Shown: positions 1 through 7,238, counted from the stretch's first letter. The stretch is DNA of 27,220 nucleotides from an uncultured Clostridia bacterium (GCA_934670175.1 CAKUOX010000029.1:1-27220), one strand, 5' to 3'. The notes: a model not told the origin generated them from the letters alone. Numbers and translations: made by a program.

Positions 1-358
1 GCTGTGCCGCCGCGCCGTTAAACAGCACGGTTTCAATGCCTGGACATTCGGCGTAAAGATATTCAAAATCGTTGGGAACCGGTGTGCGGATCGCGCTGTC
101 GAGCGAACCCTCGCGCTCGCAGGAGCGCACGCTGTCCCACAGTGCAATGCGATGCCGAAGCAGCAGCTGCGCCTTCTGCGCATCATCCTCCGGCGGCTTC
201 TCTGCCAGAATCTGCGCCAGCATCGGCCAGAAGCAGTTGCGCGGATGCGCATAGTAAAATGACTGTCGCAGCGATTCGGCGCTCGGCATGGAGCCGAGGA
301 TCAGTATCCGCGCGTCCGAGCGAAACACCGGCGCAAAACCGGAGATACGCGCCGTCAT
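1..358 (-). CDS. DNA-deoxyinosine (hypoxanthine-DNA) glycosylase, partial
   Basis: Reading the minus strand from the ATG at 358-356 gives 119 codons running off the left edge of the window, so the C-terminus is missing. The protein begins MTARISGFAPVF, then has the phosphate-contact motif GSMPSAESL (residues 22-30) and YYAHPRNCFWPML (35-47). These are the hallmarks of the uracil-DNA glycosylase superfamily branch annotated as DNA-deoxyinosine glycosylase (UDG family 6), which removes hypoxanthine from deaminated adenine and starts base excision repair in the cytoplasm. Its ATG overlaps the stop codon of the sir2 gene (ATGA), so the two are translationally coupled, with sir2 first. A general mismatch-specific uracil glycosylase is the alternative; the GSMPS and N-x-FW signature favours the deoxyinosine type. 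Confidence 0.85.
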   Translation of the reverse strand, partial: MTARISGFAPVFRSDARILILGSMPSAESLRQSFYYAHPRNCFWPMLAQILAEKPPEDDAQKAQLLLRHRIALWDSVRSCEREGSLDSAIRTPVPNDFEYLYAECPGIETVLFNGAAAQ

Positions 359-1077
359 GGCAGCTCTGCGAACAGCTTGCCGATCGGTTCGCGAATGATC
401 AGGTCTGCGCGCGCGTCGCGGGGCGTAGCCGTCTTGTTCACCAGCACCAGCCGATTGCCGCGATAATCGTCGATCAGCCCCGCCGCCGGATAAACGCTCA
501 GCGACGTGCCGCCGACGATCAGCAGATCCGCATTCGCAATGGCGTTCATCGCGCCGGAAATGCAGTCGCCGTCCAGCGATTCGCCGTAGAGAACGACGTC
601 CGGTTTGATGAGACCGCCGCAGGGACACCTGGGCACGTCCGCACTGCTTTTGATTACGTCCACATCAAATGCGCGCCCGCAGCGCATGCAGTAATTGCGC
701 AGCACGCTGCCGTGCAGCTCGTACACGCGCTTTGATCCCGCCGCCTGATGCAGGCCGTCGATATTCTGCGTCACGACGGCGAGCAGCTTGCCGCGCGCCT
801 CCCATTCGGCCAGCTTCCGGTGCGCCGCGTTGGGCTGCGCGCCGCTTACCAGCATTTTATCGCGGTAAAAGCGGTAGAATTCCGCCGTATTGCGCATAAA
901 AAAGTCATGGCTCAGGATTTCCTCCGGCGGCCAGGCGTATTTCTGATTGTACAGCCCGTCCACGCTTCTGAAATCTGGTATGCCCGATTCCGTGCTTACC
1001 CCGGCGCCGCCGAAGAAAACGATGCGCTGTGCCTCGCGCACCCATTGTTTGAAAGTATCCACAGGCGAAGCGCTCAT
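355..1077 (-). CDS. cobB: NAD-dependent protein deacylase, Sir2 family
   Basis: This 240-residue sirtuin removes acyl groups from lysine side chains using NAD+, releasing nicotinamide and O-acyl-ADP-ribose. Visible motifs are the NAD-binding GAGVSTESGIPDFRS (24-38), TQNIDGLH (103-110), the catalytic His in LHGS (H122), zinc-binding cysteines C130, C133, C151 and C153, and GGTSLSVYPAAGL near the C-terminus. Length is normal for a bacterial sirtuin. The start is fixed by a GGGAGG ribosome site nine bases upstream, and a promoter lies at 1123-1151. It is followed with ATGA overlap by the deoxyinosine glycosylase gene. Acyl specificity cannot be read from the sequence. The symbol cobB is used in the generic sense. 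Confidence 0.95.
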   Translation of the reverse strand: MSASPVDTFKQWVREAQRIVFFGGAGVSTESGIPDFRSVDGLYNQKYAWPPEEILSHDFFMRNTAEFYRFYRDKMLVSGAQPNAAHRKLAEWEARGKLLAVVTQNIDGLHQAAGSKRVYELHGSVLRNYCMRCGRAFDVDVIKSSADVPRCPCGGLIKPDVVLYGESLDGDCISGAMNAIANADLLIVGGTSLSVYPAAGLIDDYRGNRLVLVNKTATPRDARADLIIREPIGKLFAELP

Positions 1078-1122
1078 GCTTCATCGCCTCCCAAATGAAA
1101 TCGAGAAATATCTCCATTTACC

Positions 1123-1151
1123 ATTTTATCATGCTTTTCTCCAATTGTCCA
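1123..1151 (-). promoter_or_regulatory. Sigma-A type promoter for sir2
   Basis: On the minus strand TGGACA (1151-1146) and TAAAAT (1128-1123) are separated by exactly 17 bases. This gives a leader of roughly 40 bases before the sir2 start. It is divergent from the promoter at 1195-1223. Confidence 0.6.
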
Positions 1152-1194
1152 CCGAGCGCGGACACAAATGCCGCAATTTTACCGTGTTTTGTTA

Positions 1195-1223
1195 TTGTAT
1201 TTTCCTTCGATTTATGTTATCAT
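1195..1223 (+). promoter_or_regulatory. Sigma-A type promoter for the Nudix-like gene
   Basis: TTGTAT (1195-1200), a 17-base spacer and TATCAT (1218-1223) preceded by TGT, an extended -10 arrangement. Transcription would begin near 1230, leaving about 210 bases before the start codon at 1442. Confidence 0.55.
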
Positions 1224-1229
1224 GGATGT

Positions 1230-1441
1230 CAGCTGAAGAATTGCCGGCGCATTCCGCTCCCATCGACGCATTTACAACGATCGTTTCGCCAATTCTTCTC
1301 CCACTAAAAATCGTCGGCGCGTTTCCTTACACACTGAAGCCGTTGCTTTCGCGCAGCGGCGTGACTGTTATTGGGCGCTGCCGACCTGCAAAACCCGGTT
1401 TTGCTAATTTGTGCGCTGTAAAAAGGAAGGTGTTTGGATCC
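1230..1441 (+). other. Long structured 5' leader without a gene
   Basis: No coding region with a credible start and ribosome site is seen in these 212 bases, although the downstream frame stays open back to 947. Two clean inverted repeats occur. GAAGAATTG (1234-1242) matches CAATTCTTC (1290-1298) over 9 bp with a 47-base loop. GCAAAACC (1388-1395) faces GGTTTTGC (1397-1404). No riboswitch family was recognised. The ribosome site AAGGAAGG lies near the 3' end. Confidence 0.4.
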
Positions 1442-1873
1442 ATGGCAAGTGCAATTCGCAGCTGTGCGGGCGGCGTTGTTTTTTGGGATGAGCAGGTTTT
1501 TCTTTTGATGAGTGACCGCGGTGAGTGGGTAATGCCCAAGGGCGTGATCCGCAATCAGAACCGTTCAAACGATGTGGCGCTTTGGCGCGTCGAGGACGAG
1601 GCGGGTATTCATGCGCATATTATCGGCATTGCGGGCAACACACGCTACGACTTCTTTTCCGAAAGCCGCGGCCGCGATGTGAGCAACCGCATTCAGTGGT
1701 TTGCCATGGTGGCGGACGATCCGTCCTTCCACATCTCGTTTGAGCAGGGCTTCCTGAACGGCGGCTACTATCCCTTCGGCAAGGCACGCGAGATGCTTTC
1801 GCACGACTGTGACCGCGATATTCTCGATACCGCGCTGTCGATCTACCGGCAGACGCGCGACCGTTCTGCATAA
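1442..1873 (+). CDS. Nudix-fold protein with a degenerate Nudix box
   Basis: The 143-residue product has the Nudix core: a first beta strand SCAGGVVFWDEQVFLLM (7-23), then WVMPKG (29-34) and the end of a Nudix helix VEDEAGI (50-56). Against the consensus G-x5-E-x7-R-E-U-x-E-E-x-G-U (box 34-56), the first Glu is N40, the Arg-Glu pair is W48-R49 and the Glu pair is D52-E53. Most metal-binding acidic residues are therefore altered, so normal pyrophosphohydrolase activity is doubtful and a binding or regulatory role is possible. The start at 1442 is chosen because AAGGAAGG precedes it and the Nudix core starts directly after. The frame stays open to 947, but that part lies over the sir2 promoter and shows no similarity I recognise. 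The gene stands alone. Confidence 0.75.
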   Translation: MASAIRSCAGGVVFWDEQVFLLMSDRGEWVMPKGVIRNQNRSNDVALWRVEDEAGIHAHIIGIAGNTRYDFFSESRGRDVSNRIQWFAMVADDPSFHISFEQGFLNGGYYPFGKAREMLSHDCDRDILDTALSIYRQTRDRSA

Positions 1874-1927
1874 CGCACGGAAAAACCTTTATACGTTCCG
1901 CCGTGCTTCGGAACCATCATCCAACAG

Positions 1928-1960
1928 CAGCCGCTCCTCTGTTTCGCAGGGGAGCGGCTG
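1928..1960 (+). terminator. Hairpin after the Nudix-like gene
   Basis: CAGCCGCTCC (1928-1937) pairs perfectly with GGAGCGGCTG (1951-1960). It lies about 55 bases past the stop codon. No clear T-run follows, so it may stop transcription only weakly or protect the 3' end. Confidence 0.45.
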
Positions 1961-2001
1961 TTCGCGAAATCTCTGCCTTTGCGGGGTTGGTCAGTGAATT
2001 T

Positions 2002-2031
2002 AGGCGGCGCAGCATTTCTGCTGCGCCGCCT
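2002..2031 (-). terminator. Strong hairpin after metF
   Basis: A 13-bp perfect stem (AGGCGGCGCAGCA at 2002-2014 with 2019-2031) closes on a TTTC loop, 17 bases past the metF stop. There is no T-run on either side. With the hairpin at 1928-1960 it separates two convergent genes. Confidence 0.5.
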
Positions 2032-2047
2032 TGCCATATGCCGCTTG

Positions 2048-2971
2048 TTATGCGATGGAAATACCAGCCTTTTCCAGAATGGTGGGAATATTCTTTTCCG
2101 CGCCGATCGTCATCAGGTGGATGCCGTCGCAAAGCTTCTTTTCCTTGATCTCTTTGCACAGCGCCGCCGCCATTTCGATGCCGGCCTGCATCGGCAGACC
2201 CTTCACGCCTTTTTCCTTGCCCTCGGCTGCTGCAGCTGCGAGCTTGGCGATTTGGTCGTCCGGCACAGCGATGCCGGGCACGTTTTCATTCATGTACTTT
2301 GCCATGCCAGCCGCCTTCAGCGGGATGATGCCGGCCATGACGTGCACCTTGATATTGGCCTTGGCCACTTCGTTCATGAAGGTCTCCAGCGCATCAGCCG
2401 TGAAGATGCCCTGCGTCTGCACATACTTCGCGCCCGCGTCGACCTTCTTCTTCAGCTTGTTGATCTGCAGGAACACCGGCTCGTACACCGGCGTTACCGC
2501 CGCGCCCTTGTAGAAATGGGGCGTGGAAGTCAGATCGTTGCCGCCGCAATCCTTATGCGTCTCTTCCATTTTGCTGAGCATCTTCAAAATGCCCACGGAG
2601 TCCAGATCGAACACCGGCTTGGAGCACTTGCAGTCGCCGACCATCGTGTGGTCGCCGGTAAGCGCCAGCATGGTGTCGATGCCGAACGCCGCCGCTGCCA
2701 GCATGTCGCCCATGATGGCCATGCGGGAACGGTCGCGGCCGGTCATCTGAATGATGGGCTCCAGACCATGCTGCTTCAGCGCGATGCAGAAGCCCAGCGA
2801 GGACGCCTTCAGCGAAGCGGACTGCATGTCCGTCACGTTGATGCCGTGCACCAAGCCCTTCAGCAGCTCGGCGGTCTTCATTTCCTCGGTAAAATCACAG
2901 CCCTTCGGCGGCGCCATTTCCGCCGTGATGCCGAATACGCCATTTTCAAGAGCCTGTTCAAGAACGCTCAT
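2048..2971 (-). CDS. metF: Methylenetetrahydrofolate reductase, catalytic subunit
   Basis: The 307-residue protein is a MetF-type FAD-dependent TIM barrel that reduces 5,10-methylene-tetrahydrofolate to 5-methyl-tetrahydrofolate, feeding methionine synthesis or the methyl branch of the Wood-Ljungdahl pathway. Family segments visible are TAEMAPPKG near residue 16 (the conserved active-site Glu region), VTDMQSA near 46, the folate/flavin segment LALTGDHTM near 103, and the C-terminal barrel strands with VMAGIIPL. Length matches the short bacterial form. Its ATG overlaps the metV stop (ATGA), showing coupling to the partner subunit. The electron donor may be NAD(P)H or ferredoxin via MetV; the sequence does not decide this. 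Confidence 0.95.
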   Translation of the reverse strand: MSVLEQALENGVFGITAEMAPPKGCDFTEEMKTAELLKGLVHGINVTDMQSASLKASSLGFCIALKQHGLEPIIQMTGRDRSRMAIMGDMLAAAAFGIDTMLALTGDHTMVGDCKCSKPVFDLDSVGILKMLSKMEETHKDCGGNDLTSTPHFYKGAAVTPVYEPVFLQINKLKKKVDAGAKYVQTQGIFTADALETFMNEVAKANIKVHVMAGIIPLKAAGMAKYMNENVPGIAVPDDQIAKLAAAAAEGKEKGVKGLPMQAGIEMAAALCKEIKEKKLCDGIHLMTIGAEKNIPTILEKAGISIA

Positions 2972-3624
2972 CAGTATCCCTCCTTCGAAAGATCCACGGT
3001 GCGCGGCCAGCTGCGGCCATCGTAATCCTTATCCTCCAGCGACTCGGTCAGCTTGTCCAGCTGTCCCAGATCCTTGAGGCGGTTGTAGATCATGATCCAC
3101 GCGCAATCGTTCTCGGGATTCACTTCGCACTTGCCGTTCTTCGCGCCGCCGCAGGGGCCGTTTACCAGCGACTTGGCACACTTGGTGATCGGGCAGATCG
3201 CGCCGGTATGACCCAGCACGCAATCGCCGCACATACGGCACATTTCATTAAAGCGGCCTACGCGCTCCACCTGACCGATGAACTGGGTGTTGCTTCCCGG
3301 ATATACCGGAATGCCCTTCATCTGCGCTGCCAGCGTCTGAATACCGGAACCGCATGCCAGCGACAGAACCGCTTCGGGCTTGCCCTTCTGCAGCTCCTTC
3401 GCCGCCTTGCGCACATGGAAATTCAGGCAGCTTTCGGTGGGCATGGCGATGCCGGTCACCTCGTAACCCTTGGATTCCAGGATCTGCTTCCACTCGGCGC
3501 ACTCGTCGTCGCCGCCGACCTTGCAGGCCAGGGCGCACTCATGGCAGCCGCTGATCGCGACCCGCTTGACGCCCTGGAGCATCGCGAGCACTTCCTCGAC
3601 GGGCTTTCTCTTGGATACAATCAC
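2971..3624 (-). CDS. metV: MetV, Fe-S/zinc partner of methylenetetrahydrofolate reductase
   Basis: This 217-residue, cysteine-rich protein corresponds to the MTHFR C-terminal domain family (MetV), which binds MetF and supplies electrons in anaerobes. It has 14 cysteines, including C27-x2-C30-x3-C34, C42, C66, C91, a C129-x2-C132-x2-C135 cluster, C144, C149, and the family signature NGPCGGAKNGKCEV with C158 and C166. The start is GTG at 3624, chosen because a full AAGGAGG sits nine bases upstream. It is the first gene of a two-gene operon and overlaps metF by four bases. No carbonyl branch or other Wood-Ljungdahl gene is present in the window, so carbon fixation cannot be claimed from this pair. 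Confidence 0.92.
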   Translation of the reverse strand: MIVSKRKPVEEVLAMLQGVKRVAISGCHECALACKVGGDDECAEWKQILESKGYEVTGIAMPTESCLNFHVRKAAKELQKGKPEAVLSLACGSGIQTLAAQMKGIPVYPGSNTQFIGQVERVGRFNEMCRMCGDCVLGHTGAICPITKCAKSLVNGPCGGAKNGKCEVNPENDCAWIMIYNRLKDLGQLDKLTESLEDKDYDGRSWPRTVDLSKEGY

Positions 3625-3680
3625 GCTTAAGAACCTCCTTGCTTCATATGAGCGAAAATAAAATACATCCAGATAATATT

Positions 3681-3708
3681 ATTATACAACAAACTCGGAT
3701 TCGCGCAA
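3681..3708 (-). promoter_or_regulatory. Promoter for metV-metF
   Basis: On the minus strand TTGCGC (3708-3703), a 16-base spacer, and a perfect TATAAT (3686-3681). The leader to the GTG start is about 50 bases. Confidence 0.6.
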
Positions 3709-3973
3709 CGCTTTTAAGGCAATTTAATATATAATCAATAAAAATACACACAACGTATCATATACGGCGGGCTTCCGGAGCGCGGCTAAAACTTAATAAA
3801 TTGAATTTCCGTCATAACAAACCGAAGTCCACGCGCATCATGGCCGCACTCTGCCGGCAGTTTGTCATAGTTTCGCCGTATTTGGCGTGCTTTCACTACG
3901 CGCGGCACAGAGTTTGTGTAGGACTGTTACAAATCTGTGTGACGGGCTTTAAATCAGCCGAATATTGATTTTC
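3709..3973. other. Intergenic region upstream of nrdD, no gene seen
   Basis: This 265-base stretch is more AT-rich than its surroundings and holds no open frame with a ribosome site. An imperfect inverted repeat, ACAGAGTTTGT (3907-3917) against ACAAATCTGT (3929-3938), lies about 35 bases before the first NrdR-like box. Otherwise I see nothing that can be assigned. Confidence 0.5.
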
Positions 3974-4021
3974 GCACTATATCTTGTATTGACAAAAGTA
4001 CTCCATCTCAATATAATGTGT
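3974..4021 (+). promoter_or_regulatory. Tandem NrdR boxes over the nrdD promoter
   Basis: Two 16-base sites fit the NrdR consensus ACACWATATATWGTGT. Box 1 is GCACTATATCTTGTAT (3974-3989) and box 2 is TCTCAATATAATGTGT (4006-4021), each matching about 13 of 16 positions. They are 32 bases apart start to start with a 16-base gap, the spacing known for NrdR operators (about three helical turns). Box 1 ends at the -35 and box 2 covers the -10, so binding would block RNA polymerase. This implies an NrdR repressor elsewhere in the genome. Confidence 0.75.
3989..4017 (+). promoter_or_regulatory. Perfect consensus sigma-A promoter for nrdD
   Basis: TTGACA (3989-3994), a 17-base spacer and TATAAT (4012-4017), all consensus. 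The expected transcription start near 4024 falls directly before the GGAGGAGG ribosome site (4025-4032), so the leader would be only about 19 bases. Confidence 0.88.
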
Positions 4022-4042
4022 TCTGGAGGAGGCATTGCAGAA

Positions 4043-6364
4043 ATGTTGAACGTAATTCTCAAGCGCGACGGACGCACCGTACCCTTTGATGCAGATAAGA
4101 TCACGGCCGCCATCATGAAGGCCTTTGAAGCCAGCAACAGCGCCAAATCGCTGAAGGCTGCGGAAGAGATCACCCGTGAGGTCATATCTGACCTTGAACG
4201 CAGCGAAAACGTGGACGATGTGCCCACCGTAGAACAGATTCAGGACATGGTCGAGCGCGTGCTGATCGAAAATGGTTTCGTGCGCACCGCCAAGAGCTAC
4301 ATACTTTACCGCGCCGAGCGCAGCCGTATTCGTGAAATGAACACGCGCCTGATGCGCGTTTATGACGATATTACCAACAAGAGCGCTATCGATTCGGACA
4401 TCAAGCGCGAAAACGCCAACATCAACGGCGACACGGCCATGGGCGCCATGCTGAAATATGGCTCCGAAGGTGCGAAGGAATTCAACCTGATGTTCATGAT
4501 GAAGCCGGAGCACGCCGAGGCGCACCGCAACGGCGACATTCATGTGCACGACATGGATTTCCTGACCCTGACCACCACCTGCTGTCAGATCGACCTGATC
4601 AAGCTGTTTGAGGGCGGTTTTTCCACCGGCCATGGCTATCTGCGCGCGCCCAAGGACATTCGTTCCTACGCGGCGCTGGCCTGCATCGCCATTCAGGCCA
4701 ACCAGAACGACCAGCACGGCGGCCAGAGCATCGTGAATTTTGATTACGCCATGGCCGACGGCGTACGCATGACCTTCAAAAAGAACTACCGCGACAACCT
4801 GATCCGCGGGCTTGAGCTGCTGGATGGCGTCGAGGATGCTGAGACTGCCGTTAAAAAAATGATGGATGAGATCCGCAATGAAAAGGATCTCGTACCCACG
4901 CTGGTGCCCACCGCGGAATACAAGGCCGTCGAGGCCATAAAGCTCGCCGAGCTGGGCGTACCCAGCGCCGACGTCGAGCGCATTCAGGACTTTGCCCAGA
5001 AAAAGGCGGAGCAGGAGACCGATCGCGCCACCTATCAGGCCATGGAGGCGCTGATCCACAACCTGAACACAATGAATTCCCGCGCCGGCGCGCAGGTGCC
5101 CTTTTCCTCCATCAACTACGGCATGGACACCTCGCCTGAAGCGCGGCTGGTGATGCGCAACCTGCTGGAAAGCACGCAGGCGGGGCTGGGCAACGGCGAA
5201 ACGCCCATCTTCCCCATTCAAATCTTCCGCGTGAAGGAAGGCGTGAACTACGCTCCCGGCGACCCGAACTACGACCTGTTCAAGCTCGCCTGCAAGACCT
5301 CCGCCAAGCGCCTGTTCCCGAACTTCTCGTTCCAGGACGCGCCCTTCAACCTGAAATATTATAAGCCCGGGCATCCCGAAACGGAAATTGCCTACATGGG
5401 CTGCCGCACGCGCGTGATGGCCAACAAGTACGACCCCGAGAAGGAGATCTCCAATGGACGCGGCAACCTGAGCTTTACGTCCATCAACCTGCCCCGACTG
5501 GCCATCAAGGCCAACCACAACCTGGACACCTTCTTCGATTCGCTGGATCACATGGTGAACCTGGTGATCGACCAGCTGCTGGATCGCTTCGAGATCCAGT
5601 GCCGCAAGCGCGTGCGCAATTATCCCTTCCTGATGGGACAGGGCGTGTGGATCGACAGCGAAAAGCTGGGCTGGGACGATGAGGTGCGCGAGGTGCTCAA
5701 GCACGGCACGCTGTCCGTGGGCTTCATCGGGCTGGCAGAATGCCTGAAGGCGCTTATCGGCGAGCACCACGGCGAGAGCGAGCGGGCGCAGAACCTCGGC
5801 CTTGAAATCATCGGCCACATGCGTAAGCTCTGCGACGATGCGGGCGACCGCCTTGGCCTGAACATAACGCTGCTGGCCACGCCCGCGGAGGGACTTTCCG
5901 GCCGCTTCGTCAAGATCGACGCGCAGAAATACGGCATTATCCCGGGCGTTACCGATCGCGAATACTACACCAACAGCTTCCATGTGCCGGTGTATTATGA
6001 CATCAGCGCCATTGATAAGATTCGTACCGAAGCGCCCTATCACGCGCTCACCAACGCGGGACACATTTCCTATGTGGAGCTGGACGGCGATCCCTCGCAG
6101 AACCTTGAAGCGTTTGAAAAGATCGTGCGCGTGATGAAGGAATCCGGAATCGGCTACGGCTCGATCAACCATCCGGTCGATCGCGACCCGGTATGCGGCT
6201 ACAATGGCATCATCGGCGACACCTGTCCGAACTGCGGCCGCGCCGAGGGCGATCAGCCGTTTGAGCGCATTCGCCGCATTACCGGCTATCTGGTGGGCAC
6301 GCTGGATCGCTTCAATAACGCCAAGCGCAAGGAAGAAGCCGACCGCGTGAAGCACTCGATCTGA
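4043..6364 (+). CDS. nrdD: Anaerobic (class III) ribonucleoside-triphosphate reductase
   Basis: The 773-residue glycyl-radical enzyme reduces ribonucleoside triphosphates to deoxyribonucleotides without oxygen. It begins with an ATP-cone allosteric domain (about residues 1-95, starting MLNVILKRDGRTVPFDADK). The catalytic barrel follows, with the conserved YMGCRTRVMANK segment. The C-terminal radical loop RITGYL puts the radical at G748. Just before it, C718, C728 and C731 form three of the usual four zinc cysteines; D715 stands where the first Cys of a CxxCGY pair is commonly found. The start at 4043 is preceded by GGAGGAGG with ten-base spacing. The activase gene nrdG, often adjacent, is not in the window. 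Control by NrdR is indicated by the two boxes upstream. Confidence 0.96.
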   Translation: MLNVILKRDGRTVPFDADKITAAIMKAFEASNSAKSLKAAEEITREVISDLERSENVDDVPTVEQIQDMVERVLIENGFVRTAKSYILYRAERSRIREMNTRLMRVYDDITNKSAIDSDIKRENANINGDTAMGAMLKYGSEGAKEFNLMFMMKPEHAEAHRNGDIHVHDMDFLTLTTTCCQIDLIKLFEGGFSTGHGYLRAPKDIRSYAALACIAIQANQNDQHGGQSIVNFDYAMADGVRMTFKKNYRDNLIRGLELLDGVEDAETAVKKMMDEIRNEKDLVPTLVPTAEYKAVEAIKLAELGVPSADVERIQDFAQKKAEQETDRATYQAMEALIHNLNTMNSRAGAQVPFSSINYGMDTSPEARLVMRNLLESTQAGLGNGETPIFPIQIFRVKEGVNYAPGDPNYDLFKLACKTSAKRLFPNFSFQDAPFNLKYYKPGHPETEIAYMGCRTRVMANKYDPEKEISNGRGNLSFTSINLPRLAIKANHNLDTFFDSLDHMVNLVIDQLLDRFEIQCRKRVRNYPFLMGQGVWIDSEKLGWDDEVREVLKHGTLSVGFIGLAECLKALIGEHHGESERAQNLGLEIIGHMRKLCDDAGDRLGLNITLLATPAEGLSGRFVKIDAQKYGIIPGVTDREYYTNSFHVPVYYDISAIDKIRTEAPYHALTNAGHISYVELDGDPSQNLEAFEKIVRVMKESGIGYGSINHPVDRDPVCGYNGIIGDTCPNCGRAEGDQPFERIRRITGYLVGTLDRFNNAKRKEEADRVKHSI

Positions 6365-6375
6365 TCTATATAATG

Positions 6376-6411
6376 AATCCCCGTTCGGCGTATCGAACGG
6401 GGATTTGTTTT
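6376..6411 (+). terminator. Intrinsic terminator of nrdD
   Basis: A 12-bp perfect stem (AATCCCCGTTCG at 6376-6387 with 6394-6405) and a six-base loop, followed by TGTTTT. It begins 12 bases past the nrdD stop. It also lies downstream of the convergent spo0A and may serve both, although its T-run favours the plus strand. Confidence 0.88.
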
Positions 6412-6467
6412 GATCTGTTATACTATATCTCCTGCAAAGCGGTGCCGCCGATTCTTGCTTGAGGCCG

Positions 6468-7238
6468 TTATGCGCTGCTGCCCGACTTGAGCTTTTCGCA
6501 GATGCAGGATATGAATTCACCATTGGTTGGCTTGTCCATCACATCGAACACCTTGCAGCCGTACAGCTTGTTCACGCTTTCAAGCCTGCCGCGGCTCCAG
6601 GCCACCTCGATGGCATGCCGCATTGCGCGCTCGACCTTGCTGGCCGAGGTCTCAAAGCGCCGCGCGACGCCGGGATAGAGCTCCTTGGTGATGCGGTTTA
6701 TGACATCGTGATTCTCCGCCACCATCAGCACCGCCTCGCGCAGATACTGATAACCCTTGATATGCGCGGGGATGCCCAGCGTGAGGAACAGATTGGTCAC
6801 GCGCTCATCCAGGCTTTCGGCACTCTGCACGGTCTGCGCCTGGCCGGCCTCCGGCGAAAATGCGTTCTTTCCCGCAATTTCCACGATCCGGCTGTAGAGC
6901 AGATGCATATCGAACGGCTTGACCATGTAATAGCTCGCACCCAGCTCAATGGCACGCGCAATGAAATCATCCCGCGCCAGTCCGGTCAGCACGATGACCT
7001 TGGGGCGAGGCTCCTCCATGTGGCGCAGCTCCTCGAGCGCCATAAAGCCGTCCCGCCGCGGCATGATGATGTCCATCACCAGTATATCCGGCTGAAATTC
7101 TCGAACCGCATCCGCGATCTCCGTACCGTCGGACACCGTAGTTACGACGTCAATATCTTCCTTACGCGCAAAAAAGTCCGTCAGAAGCCGAAGTATGCTC
7201 TGGTTGTCATCCGCCAGCAGGAGCCGTATTTTATTCAC
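6468..7238 (-). CDS. spo0A: Sporulation master regulator Spo0A
   Basis: This is a response regulator whose C-terminal domain is diagnostic of Spo0A. With a GTG start at 7238 the product has 256 residues. The receiver domain (1-120) has the acidic pair D10-D11, phosphoacceptor D56 in VMDIIMP, T85 and K107. The effector domain starts near 145 and carries LGIPAHIKGYQYLREA and the recognition-helix signature SKVERAMRHAIEVAWSRG (200-217). Phosphorylated Spo0A binds 0A boxes and commits cells to sporulation. The ATG at 7247 is an alternative start, but AAAGGG touches it directly, whereas that site is nine bases from the GTG, and MNKIRLLLADDN aligns with the N-terminus of known Spo0A proteins. The gene is downstream of pgi but separated from it by a terminator. 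Confidence 0.96.
   Translation of the reverse strand: MNKIRLLLADDNQSILRLLTDFFARKEDIDVVTTVSDGTEIADAVREFQPDILVMDIIMPRRDGFMALEELRHMEEPRPKVIVLTGLARDDFIARAIELGASYYMVKPFDMHLLYSRIVEIAGKNAFSPEAGQAQTVQSAESLDERVTNLFLTLGIPAHIKGYQYLREAVLMVAENHDVINRITKELYPGVARRFETSASKVERAMRHAIEVAWSRGRLESVNKLYGCKVFDVMDKPTNGEFISCICEKLKSGSSA

Noticed and set aside
947..1441. N-terminal extension of the Nudix-like frame
   Set aside because: It overlaps sir2 and both divergent promoters, has no ribosome site at 947, and the Nudix core starts directly after ATG 1442.
3977..6523. An 848-codon open frame on the minus strand opposite nrdD
   Set aside because: It is a by-product of GC-rich codon use. The plus-strand frame has full NrdD motifs, a promoter and a ribosome site; the antisense product shows no recognisable domain.
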